Assembly: GCA_037783415.1 (NCBI GenBank)
Contig: JAZGTN010000228.1
Coordinates: forward strand, 558,001 to 622,000
Reading direction: 5' to 3'
Length of the DNA stretch: 64,000 nucleotides
Source of the DNA: Leptasterias polaris
Taxonomy: Eukaryota; Echinodermata; Asteroidea; Forcipulatida; Asteriidae
The notes under the pieces are model-generated. The model was not told the DNA's origin and did no database searches. It was given only the letters and a program-made list of their open reading frames with translations. This document shows, piece by piece, positions 32,761-42,249 of this stretch. Position 1 is the first letter of the stretch; each line of letters opens with the position of its first letter. The position numbers were made by a program, and so were the translations under genes.

Positions 32761-34807
32761 TTTAAATAAAATATGAAATTACAAAATGTCAACTATTTTT
32801 CCCCAAAAAACCTTGGTGGAGTTAACACATTAGATATAAATGTAACTTGATAAGTAAGCTTTATTGTGGTGTATACAGTTAACCAGGCTATGAGAAGTAA
32901 ACCAGTCATTTTAACAAAAATAATAAGGTGGGCAAATAATGCACAATTGCCAATAAATTGTATTAAAGGGTTAAAACATGTCTTTAATAAAAAAAATAAA
33001 AAAAACATTAACACAACAAAAGGATTAGATTATATTTATATTTAAATGTGGTGCTGTTTTGTTTCTTTAATATTATGATTTGATCTTAAGAACCCTTCTT
33101 TACCTTTTGTGTCCGTTGGGTTAGGTTGGAACTAGGAAATAACGGCCGGAACTTTGAAACGGGTTCTGCAAGTGAGTTTCCCAAACCTCCTTACTTTTGT
33201 GCTTAAATATATTTTTTTTTAAAGATGGCTAACGCAATTTGCAGGTTCCTGGAACATAGCGGGGTTTTGCAACAGGTGTGTCGGATCATAAGTGTTACGG
33301 ATCATAATGCGTGTTGGCAGTTACGGATGTTGGAACATAGGTTGAGCAGAAGGAACAAATATAAATTGTAGGAATATAGGGTGTCATGATTTGGGGGTTT
33401 AAGAACAAGTGTGTCTGAACACAGGTTTGTCGAATAATAGGGGTTTTAACACATACGTTGAGCAGATGGAACTTAAAGTGTTGGAACATAGGTAAAACGG
33501 AAACATGCAGATGTCGGAACAAACACTGAGCAGTCGGAACATATGTGTTGTTGAAGAAAAGGGCATGTCGGAACATAATATTGGAGCAAGTAGCTTGCTT
33601 GATATTTCGCCACCGTTGACACTGTTTGAAATTATTTTACAGATCGTGGTATCGATTGTGCCCCACCCCCCCCCCCCCCCCCCCCCCCCCCATCTTAAAC
33701 ATAGCCTTTCTTCTTCGTTCACCTTGTATAGTTACTTCCATGATCCCTGCCGGTAACAGGGCTAGTCGTTCGTGACGATTCCTCTTGTATTAATTTAAAA
33801 CAAGCGTTAATTGAAAACAATTATTACCGGAAAAACCTAGGAGGAAATACAGTTACCTAGACTTGTTGGTACATTATAAATTGTACATTGTTCTTCGAAT
33901 TATGTTTGACATTTTGAGCTAACTAAAGCAGTTTTTATAAAATATGGTTAGCAAAATGTTGTAAGAGTTGATATTATGGTTTGAGTGAGTTTGGTAATGA
34001 CTTTGAACATTAATGCAATAAACACGTACGTGGTGAGAAGTACAGCATCTTTCGATAGTATAATATAACATTTTCATAATCATTTCCATTCGAAGTATTG
34101 TGGTCATGAAAACAGATTTCAGGTTTATGCCCGAAAATTTTAAACTGATAAAACGTTTTTGTTCGAAAAGTTTCTCAGATTGTGTATTCCTGTAGGGAAT
34201 TTTCTTCCTGTGTCGACATTATTCGCTCCGGTTTTTTTGCGATATCTCAAAAACGCGAACACCTTTTGAAGTGAAATTTTCACAGGTTAGTTTTATTGTA
34301 TTTATCTAACTTAAATAGGATGGACCTAATTTTCAATCCCCCAAAACATGGCGGACTGTATGTTCCGTATGTTATATTTCATGAGGCAAACTTTATTATA
34401 AGACTTTTCACTAATTATACCACAATGTATGTGTTTTAGTGAAAGAACAACTCTCAACAAAGGATGAGACTGCATTCCACACTGCACACCATGTTCACTA
34501 TGCCCAGGTACATAAAGACCCAACATAAACATGAATAAACAGACTGTAGGTAACACACAAACAAAATACAACAAATACAATTTGTCATCCTTTAACTTCG
34601 AGATCGGTATCTTGCATCAAACCCCGGGTCGAATTTATTGCCATATTTTTGCTAAGCAGCAGCTAATCTGATTATCAGTCTTAGATAATACATGTACGAT
34701 GTTAAATTGGCTGTTTATAACTTAATTTGGTTAGAGTAATTTTGTTATACTTAATTGCTCCGTCAAGAGGAAATTGGCACAAAGCCGTTTGACATTGGGC
34801 CAAGACC
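32761..34807. other. Intergenic stretch with simple repeats
   Basis: No gene recognised. 33290-33590 has loose repeats of ggaacatag and gagcag words. 33662-33692 is a C run of about 28. 34240-34310 resembles a MITE fragment (aagtgaaattttcacaggtt). Confidence 0.45.
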
Positions 34808-36868
34808 TTGAGTCTAGCGGTGAAACTCTCGCCCTTGACACCTCAGTCAGAATGCAAACCGATTGGTAAAGGCCTGAATGCTTGTGAAATCGTTCGCGAA
34901 TGTCCTCAGGAAAGTTTAGGTTATTCCCCGTTCGAGTTGATTTACGGTCGTACAGTTAGGGGACCCCTCACTATTCTGAAAGAACTATGGACTGAGACAG
35001 TTAGGGATGAGGAGGTTAAAACCACGTATCAGTATGTTATAGACTTGCAAAATAGACTAGAGGCCACGTGTAAACTAGCTCAGGATGAACTCGCGAAATC
35101 GAGTGCTCGCTACAAACAATATTATGACACAAGAACCAAAGATAGGACTTTCAGCATAGGGGACCAAGTTTTAGTACTCCTACCCACTGACACTAATAAA
35201 TTGCTCATGCAATGGAAGGGCCCGTTTGTTGTTGTTAAGCGAGTAGCTCACCACGATTACGCCATAGAAATGAACGGCAAAGAGCGAACATTTCACGCAA
35301 ACCTACTAAAAAAAAACCTGACAAGGCACGAGAGCGAGCCAGAAATAGTTCATGCCGCATACAGCCTTAAGCACATCAGTACTAGCGTTGTCGAGGAAGA
35401 CGAAACAACCGCAGATATGCCTGAGTTGAAGTTGTTCCCGGTGGAACAAACAGAAAAATGGACGGATGTACAGATCTGTCCTGACATCACCGAATCTCAA
35501 ACACAGGAAATTCAACAACTGTTGAAAGAATTTTCTGATGTGTTCACTGATGTTCCTGGTCGCACTGATTTAACTGAACACTCTGTAATGCTTACCACTG
35601 ACAATGCTATTTACTCCAAAGCGTATCATGTTCCATTCGCAACGCAAGAAGCTATCACGAAAGAAATTGACACAATGCTTGAAATAGGCGTAATTGAGCG
35701 ATCACAATCGAAATATGCATCTCCAATAGTGCTTGTGCGAAAGAAAGATGGAAGTAACCGTTTTTGTGTAGATTTTCGTAAACTGAACAGAGTGACCATT
35801 TTCGATCCTGAGCCGATGCCAATTATAGAAAACATTATGGGTCAAGCGGGAGACGCTAAATACTTCACTAAACTCGATCTCACAAAGGGGTATTGGCAGA
35901 TTCCAATTTCTAATCATGATAAGGATAAGACCGCGTTTATCACCTCCCATGGTTTATTCCAATTCACTGTTTTACCGTTTGGAATGATTAACGCACCAGC
36001 AACCTTTACGCGTATGATGAGAAAATTTCTCAAGGACCAGTCTAATGTTGTAAATTTCATCGATGATGTTTTGTTTTTCACCCATTCATTTGATAATCAT
36101 GTCCGTGTCATTAGAGAAGTCCTACTTCGGTTACGCACTGCAAAACTCACTGCAAAACCATCAAAGTGCCAAGTCGCGTACAACACGCTTGAATTTCTGG
36201 GACATGTCATCGGCGACGGTAAACTCGTGCCGCAACCAGAAAAGATCATAAAAATCCTGAACGCGACGCGTCCGTGCACCAAAAAGGATGTTAGATCATT
36301 CATGGGACTGGTCAACTATTATCGCAAGTTTGTTCCAAATTTCGCAGCAATCGCGGCACCGTTAACAGATTTGACAAAGAAAGGTTATCCTACGCGTGTA
36401 CAGTGGGGTCAAGCACAAGAAAGCGCATTTGAGACCCTAAAAGTTCGTCTAGAATCTGCACCCATATTGCATTTACCTGACCATAGCCGCTCATACATCT
36501 TGCGAACTGACGCATCAGACATTGGTATAGGCGCTGTACTGCTGCAAGAAGACGGAAATCAGTTGTTTCCTATCGCATACGCAAGTCGTAAACTGCTGTC
36601 ACGAGAATCTGCATATGCTGTCATTGAACGCGAATGTCTCGCATTAGTTTGGGGAATTGCAAAGTTTCACATATATTTGTATGGCAAGCAATTTCTGGTA
36701 GAGACCGATCACCACCCTGTGGCATACCTTACCACTGCAAAAGTAAATAATAGCAGATGCATGCGATGGGCATTGGCACTTCAACAGTATAGGTTCAATG
36801 TCAAATCCATAAAAGGTTCAGAAAACATAGGAGCAGACTTCTTGAGCAGATGCCCAGGCAACGATTAG
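34808..36868 (+). CDS. Gmr1-like pol: integrase C-terminus, reverse transcriptase, RNase H
   Basis: A 686-residue open frame. The first ~30 residues are probably flank. From about residue 33 come the integrase end (GYSPFELIYGRTVRGPL) and GPF/Y module (MQWKGPFVVVKRVAHHDYAI). RT follows: KYASPIVLVRKKDGSNRFCV, FTKLDLTKGYWQIPI, QFTVLPFGMINAPATF, catalytic FIDDVLFF near residue 416, LEFLGHVI and GLVNYYRKFVPNF. RNase H is next, with RTDASDIGIGAVLLQ near residue 568, then ETDHHPVAYL and the end ADFLSRCPG. Integrase before RT marks it as Gmr1-type. The stop at 36868 is followed by a purine tract and LTR. Integrase core, protease and gag are missing, so the copy is 5' truncated even though this frame is intact. 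Confidence 0.9.
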   Translation: MSLAVKLSPLTPQSECKPIGKGLNACEIVRECPQESLGYSPFELIYGRTVRGPLTILKELWTETVRDEEVKTTYQYVIDLQNRLEATCKLAQDELAKSSARYKQYYDTRTKDRTFSIGDQVLVLLPTDTNKLLMQWKGPFVVVKRVAHHDYAIEMNGKERTFHANLLKKNLTRHESEPEIVHAAYSLKHISTSVVEEDETTADMPELKLFPVEQTEKWTDVQICPDITESQTQEIQQLLKEFSDVFTDVPGRTDLTEHSVMLTTDNAIYSKAYHVPFATQEAITKEIDTMLEIGVIERSQSKYASPIVLVRKKDGSNRFCVDFRKLNRVTIFDPEPMPIIENIMGQAGDAKYFTKLDLTKGYWQIPISNHDKDKTAFITSHGLFQFTVLPFGMINAPATFTRMMRKFLKDQSNVVNFIDDVLFFTHSFDNHVRVIREVLLRLRTAKLTAKPSKCQVAYNTLEFLGHVIGDGKLVPQPEKIIKILNATRPCTKKDVRSFMGLVNYYRKFVPNFAAIAAPLTDLTKKGYPTRVQWGQAQESAFETLKVRLESAPILHLPDHSRSYILRTDASDIGIGAVLLQEDGNQLFPIAYASRKLLSRESAYAVIERECLALVWGIAKFHIYLYGKQFLVETDHHPVAYLTTAKVNNSRCMRWALALQQYRFNVKSIKGSENIGADFLSRCPGND

Positions 36869-36969
36869 GACAGACAAATTGTATTATGATGTTTGTAAAT
36901 ATTGTGTTTGTAATTACAGTAATTGAAAATAAGTTGTGATACTTGTTAAGTTTGGAAGAGTAATTCGCT

Positions 36970-36981
36970 AGGAGAGGGTCG
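36970..36981 (+). promoter_or_regulatory. Polypurine tract before the 3' LTR
   Basis: aggagagggtcg lies directly before the LTR start, the expected site for plus-strand priming. Confidence 0.6.
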
Positions 36982-38033
36982 TGTCACAGAGTGAAATAAA
37001 TTATAGCTAATTTACTCCTTGTATTACAACAAAAGACCGTAGTAGTGACTTTAAGTTATATATAGTAAAGGAACAAGTTTTAATTTTTAGTGGCCGCACC
37101 GCGCCCTAAACATTCATTAGACTTGGTGAACCACCTCCAGACATACCTGGGAGTGAGGTGATTTAAATAGGTTACTTGATTGGTTAATTTATTGGTTTTG
37201 CGTGTTGAATATTCAAAGTTTTGCGTGAGCGAGCAGATAGAAAAGTTAAGGGAGGTACCAACTTATACATTCCTAAAATGTATAATTGTTCTGGTTTGGG
37301 AGGGTATAAGGGCCTTAAGAATAATAGTTTGCATTCGACATCTGAGTATCCCGAGGAGAGGGCGCAGCCAGCCTCGATGAGTTCGCCTTAGGAGAGAGGG
37401 CATAGCCAGCCTTTGGCAGTTAGTAAAAACTATTGAGAGTTTTTGAAATATAAAAATGAGTGCCGTTTGACAGAATATGTATGGGAGTAAAGCCTGCATC
37501 AGCAGTGATATTACCTTCGGGAAAGGCCAGGAGTCAACAGTATTCCTGTGAGTTATATTTTTTTTATTGAGTTGTATTATTTAACGTGGAATTTTGTTGA
37601 TTATGTATTAAATTTTGGAGAGTTTATTTGTTAATATGGATATTAGAAAGTATTATTTAACGTGGAATTTTGTTGATTATGTATTAAATTTTGGAGAGTT
37701 TATTTGTTAATATGGATATTAGAAAGAATGGTGTTGATTATGTATTTACAGGGCTTGTATCTTGGGAAAAGCCTAGACAAAGGAAGTGCTTGATGGGAAG
37801 GATGAACTGACTGTACCATACTCATGAGTGAGAAGGATGGGACATCCTCCCCAAAGAACTGAAGTAGAACCGGAATGAGTGTACCATGTAAATAATGTAG
37901 TAATTGATATGTAAAATAAATCTGTAAATATTAAAGAAGTGTCAAGTTAGTTTTTGTGTGTGTGTCGATGGAGAAATGGGTGTGGAGTACTGAAGGTCAA
38001 ACCTAAGATGAGTGCAAACCCTGGGTTGTGACA
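36982..38033 (+). repeat. 3' LTR of the second Gmr1-like element
   Basis: Starts TGTCACAG and ends TTGTGACA, a short terminal inversion with canonical TG...CA. It follows the polypurine tract and carries polyadenylation words (aataaa at about 37915). Length is about 1052 bp. It includes an ~82-bp direct duplication at about 37568-37728 (tattatttaacgtggaattt twice). No 5' LTR is present in the window. Confidence 0.8.
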
Positions 38034-38560
38034 GTGATAAAGTAAGTCAGTTCTGCGATGCACCCATATTTCAATTAGATATAGTCTGTACGAAAAATAA
38101 GTTCACAATTTCACCCCTCTTGATTGTTTTGGTATTATTCATGACAATTATTTTATGATATCCGTGCTCGATTTGTGGGATTAATGTAGGGAAAATGTAT
38201 TAGAGTAGGCCTACCATGCAGTAGGTCATATTTAACTACACTTTTCCACATTTTTTTTTGTTTATAGCCTTTAGCATTTTTTCTTGAAGCTGTCTTAGAA
38301 GTATTAAAATCATACTGTTTTTCTCGATAAAATATTGCTGGAGGAGCAAAGTTAGAACCTGGTGCACTTACAAAAATACGTTGAAGTCTTTTGATTGATT
38401 CATTTTTGTCAGCAAAACAATTTGCCAAATTGCGTACTCATAGCTGTTGTTGCATCAAACCATAAACACAAAAGTACGCACACCTTTTTATTTTCAATAT
38501 GTACTTCACTATTGGGAAAGCTGACAAAAATAAAAGTTTAATTGTGGTTCGAGTTGTTAA
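38034..38560. other. Intergenic stretch
   Basis: No gene or clear repeat. A short ORF at 38428-38153 is not recognised. Confidence 0.35.
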
Positions 38561-38569
38561 AATTTAGGT

Positions 38570-38805
38570 CAGGGGATAGATTTTTATATCCCTTGTTCAT
38601 CAAATCCAGCAGAAAAGAAGGAGGAAATATAATTGTATATCCCTTGTTCCTCAGACGTAGCCGAGATGAGGAGGGGATATATTGTCATATCTCTTGTTCC
38701 TCAAACCTAGCCGAAAAGTGGAAGGGATATATTTTTGTATCCTTTGCTGCTCAAACCAAGCGAAAAAGAGGAGGGGACCGATTTGTGTATTTCTTGGACC
38801 TCAAC
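38570..38805. repeat. ~52-bp minisatellite
   Basis: Four to five units with tatatcccttgttcctcaaa and gccgaaaagaggagggga words. An ORF across it (38542-38811) exists only because the repeat lacks stops in that frame. Confidence 0.75.
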
Positions 38806-38998
38806 AAATAACTGGAATGTATCCCTTTTTAAATTGTTAGCTTTGAAAAATGAGATTGATTTTTTTAAATCTGGAGCATGTTTTTCACAATTTAGAGGAA
38901 AAAATGATAACAGACAAATTTGTTACTTTAAAATCCTGTTTCGATGTCAATTTTCGAACTATAATGGCAATTGTAAGCTGTAAATTTGAAATTTTAAA

Positions 38999-39457
38999 GT
39001 GACCCGCTCTATCGAATTGAGGAATGTCTCGGAAATTTAGAAAATTGAGTTATGCGTACCATGTTAACAAGTAACTCACTGGCTTTCCAGCAATACCATT
39101 GTTATTCCGTAACTTATTCCAATCCGAAGTTATCGTGTAATGAAGAAAGTCTGCAAGACAAGGCTACTTTTTACGACGTTTTTATTTATATAATCGTTAT
39201 CAACAACAGTTATATATTGTAGCTATGCGTACAAACATGTTTAAGAAAACGTACTTTATGTGGATTTATTCATCTTTTCAATTAAAGGTAAGACCACGAC
39301 AAGAAAGATCAAGTTTTGTTTCACCCATTACCACCGAAATCACGGAATCGGTTGTTGTAGTGTTTTTCATGATTTTCGATTGTCAACAACTTTTGTAAGG
39401 CAAATTACACGTAATCGTGATTTCCGAGACATTCCTCATTTCGATAGAGCGGAACAC
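38999..39457 (+). mobile_element. ~460-bp MITE, family G, copy 1
   Basis: The terminal inverted repeat GTGACCCGCTCTATCGAATT followed by gaggaatgtctcgga (left) is mirrored by tccgagacattcctcatttc and gatagagcgg (right). The last few right-end bases have diverged. Internal words match copy 2 along the whole length, in the same orientation. Confidence 0.85.
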
Positions 39458-40164
39458 CATGATAACCAAAATGAATGTGAAAAAATGCAGTCACACGTAA
39501 ACCTGTTATGTTTATAAAGGGCATTTTTTCGAGCACTGTAAAGAAACACAATGTACAAACAATTACTGTAGAAACTTTAAAATTAAAAAAGATGATGCCT
39601 GAATGATGTAAAAATGGAGATTGTTCAATAATGGCGTATGTTTCAAGGCACGACGAAGAGGTTGGAGCCACATAGTAGTAGGCGTCAATTCGTCGTATTC
39701 ATTTTGAGTGCAGCCTTCAAATGTTTGAAGATAAACGCAAAGCCAGACACACTGGGGGCGAATCCATTATGTTAGCGACAAGTGTGTAATGGGGTATTTT
39801 ACTTGCATTGATGGTGCACACGGGACTTTACGTCAAATAAGAAGGACCGGATCTCTCACCCACATTCTGCTGATCAGAAACAACAAAACTTGATTCGGTG
39901 CTCAACCACTCGACCACAACACGCAAGATATGATATCAATTTGATTAGAAAAAACAGTTTTTTCTTGACCAAACTATGTATGGTTTACAGCAAGAAAAAC
40001 TGTTTGGCCTCTTTGCGACTTCAGTTATGCCCCTGACCTTCCTTAGTTCCAGTAAAGATATTAGGGAGATAGGTGATTTTGAAAGAATAATGCATTGTGT
40101 TTTCTGTCAACGTGTGAGCCAAGTCTCAATTGATAAGAAAAGCAGCTGAGTGCCACTAACATAA
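39458..40164. other. Spacer between the two family G copies
   Basis: Holds a tRNA-like SINE fragment (39845-39920) and an inverted pair around cagttttttcttgacc (39952) and gcaagaaaaactg (39990). No gene seen. Confidence 0.45.
39845..39920 (-). mobile_element. Degenerate tRNA-Leu-like SINE head
   Basis: Minus strand: ggtcgagtggttgagcac (box A side), tcaagttttgttgtttctga, and a diverged box B side (gtgggtgagagatccggtc). Same head type as at 1-190 and 54147-54229. The downstream body is hard to follow. Confidence 0.5.
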
Positions 40165-40631
40165 TGTGACCCGCTCTATCGAATTGAGGAATGTCTCGGA
40201 CATTTTGAAAATTTAGTTATGCATACCATGTTAACAAGTAACTCACTGGCTTTCCAGCAGTACCATTATTATTTCCGTAGCTTATTCCAATCCGAAGTTC
40301 TCGGGCAATGAAGAAAGTATACAAAACAAGGCCACTTCCATTTTTCAATACCTGTTTATTTAGATAATCGCTTTTAACAACAGCTAGCTTTTGTAGCTAT
40401 GCGTACGAACATGCTCAAGAAAACATACTTTCTGTGGATTTATTCATCTTTTCAATTAAAGGTAATACCACGACAAGAAAGATCAAGTTTTGTTTAACCT
40501 AATACCACCGAAATCTCGGAATCGGTTTTTAGTGTTTTTTTCAATTATTTTAATGTCAACAAGTTTTTTATGGCGAATTACACGTAAACATGATTTCAGA
40601 GACATTCCTCATTTCGATAGAGCAGGTCACA
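40165..40631 (+). mobile_element. ~460-bp MITE, family G, copy 2
   Basis: Both termini are preserved: GTGACCCGCTCTATCGAATT at the left and atttcgatagagcaggtcac at the right. It is about 90% similar to copy 1 by eye, with several small indels. Flanks (aacataat and agtggtaa) show no obvious target duplication. Confidence 0.85.
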
Positions 40632-41223
40632 GTGGTAAACCGGACCACCAAGCCATACAAGGTTAACAGACTCTCTCGTGGTAGAAAAATGTAAAACATA
40701 TAGTGAAGCTTACATTAATATTTCTATACACAGCAACACCGGGAAACAAGTACTTAGCATATGATACAAACTACACAGGATTTCTTGCCGAGGCCTCTAA
40801 ACAACATTTTCAAACGATACAAACTATAAATAGTACATACCCGTTTAATTCCTGATCGGATTAAACACTTAAAACGTGAGTTTAATAACGCATCGGACCA
40901 CTTAGGCAGGACAATCAAGCTTAATGAAGCTCTCAATATATCATGCATTATTGAGTGTCGTTAACAACTGAATTTGCTATTTCAAATATAAATTACTAAA
41001 CCCAAGGGTGAATGTACTTATTTAAGGATACAAACTAGAAGCGGGTCCACTTAAACATACAAGGTTACACTGACTGCTCGCTTGTAAATATCAAAAAGAT
41101 ACTTAATTAAGGCATACAGGAATATTGGTCCAACCCGCTGTGACACTATTACAAGCTTGGTACTTCCCCGCGGACGGGTAAGGCTGTGTCTGTATCTGAC
41201 ATTGAGTTAAAGATCACCACAAA
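40632..41223. promoter_or_regulatory. Upstream region of the fibrinogen-related gene
   Basis: About 590 bp between MITE copy 2 and the FREP start. It should contain the promoter and 5' UTR. I see no clear TATA box at a fitting distance. ORF 40948-40754 is not recognised. Confidence 0.3.
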
Positions 41224-42249
41224 GTGATGATAACCTTATTACCTATGACGAATTCTAGATTCACCTTAATCATGAAAACATTCATGGTTTTTGCCGTGGT
41301 TTTTTTCGCTCTGCAAAGTTGCAAAGGTGAGTGCACGAATGGTTCCGTCTTCATTAAGGCCCACAACCGTGCGTTGTTGAATCATCTGGTTAAATGGAAG
41401 ACCGTGTCATCTCCTGTGCTCTGCGGGCAAGACTGCTCTAAGGATCCACTGTGTGCATCATTCAACTATCACATCATAAATCGTATTTGTGTGTTGAATA
41501 ATGCCAGCAGAGCTCACTCCCCTTTCGACTTTGTTAAGCTGCAAGGAAGTGCGTACTATGATGGCAATGTGAACAACCCCTCGTTTCCAGCAAAGAGCAA
41601 TGACAGTTATAGCAGTTGTCTGAAGTTTTATCAAGCTGGTTACCGTGACAATGGCATATTCACCATCTATCCCACAAGTACAACTGATGGGCTACAAGTT
41701 TACTGTGATATGGAGACAGACGGAGGAGGCTGGATCGTGTTCCAGAGGAGACAAGATGGCTCTGTTGACTTTTACCGTAACTGGACTGAATACCAATCTG
41801 GGTTTGGTGATCTACAGAATGAATTCTGGTTGGGGAATGATATCCTGCGTGACCTTACTGGATCTGGACAATGGCAACTCAGAGTAGAACTGGAAGGTTG
41901 GCAGTCCAACACTTATTGGGCTTCTTATGGTGAGTTTGCTGTTACCGGTGACAAATACACTCTCCATGTTGGTTCATATAATGCTCAGAGTACAGCAAGT
42001 AATTCGATGACACATAGCAATGGATATCCATTCACAACAAAGGATCAGGACAATGATGCAAAATCAACTAATTGTGCAGATGAATTTGAAGGCGCTTGGT
42101 GGTTTACTGGCTGCTTTTGGGCTCATCTGAACGGTGAGTACTATCCGCAGCAAGTTATGGAAAACTTACAAGGAATACAATGGGGCATGTGGAATGGGAA
42201 GTACTACTCCCTGAAGAAATGCAGCATGGAAATACGGCAAGTTTTATAA
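41224..42249 (+). CDS. Secreted fibrinogen-related protein with PAN/apple-like domain
   Basis: Intact single-exon gene, 341 residues from the first ATG. The likelier start is Met17 (41272), because MKTFMVFAVVFFALQSCKG is a good signal peptide and the 16 preceding residues are not. Residues ~36-112 carry a PAN/apple-like cysteine pattern (VLCGQDCSKDPLCASFNYH...RICVLN). Residues ~128-341 are a complete fibrinogen-related domain: C132/C161, DGGGWIVFQRRQDGSVDF, the DQDND calcium-type loop at 274-278, the C284/C297 disulphide in NCADEFEGAWWFTGCFWAHL NGEY, and GMWNGKYYSLKKCSMEIR. In echinoderms and molluscs such proteins act as secreted lectin-like recognition factors; the ligand is unknown here. 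C333 is an extra cysteine. Polyadenylation word aataaa at about 42646. An intronless structure could reflect retroposition, though single-exon FREPs exist. Confidence 0.92.
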   Translation: MMITLLPMTNSRFTLIMKTFMVFAVVFFALQSCKGECTNGSVFIKAHNRALLNHLVKWKTVSSPVLCGQDCSKDPLCASFNYHIINRICVLNNASRAHSPFDFVKLQGSAYYDGNVNNPSFPAKSNDSYSSCLKFYQAGYRDNGIFTIYPTSTTDGLQVYCDMETDGGGWIVFQRRQDGSVDFYRNWTEYQSGFGDLQNEFWLGNDILRDLTGSGQWQLRVELEGWQSNTYWASYGEFAVTGDKYTLHVGSYNAQSTASNSMTHSNGYPFTTKDQDNDAKSTNCADEFEGAWWFTGCFWAHLNGEYYPQQVMENLQGIQWGMWNGKYYSLKKCSMEIRQVL

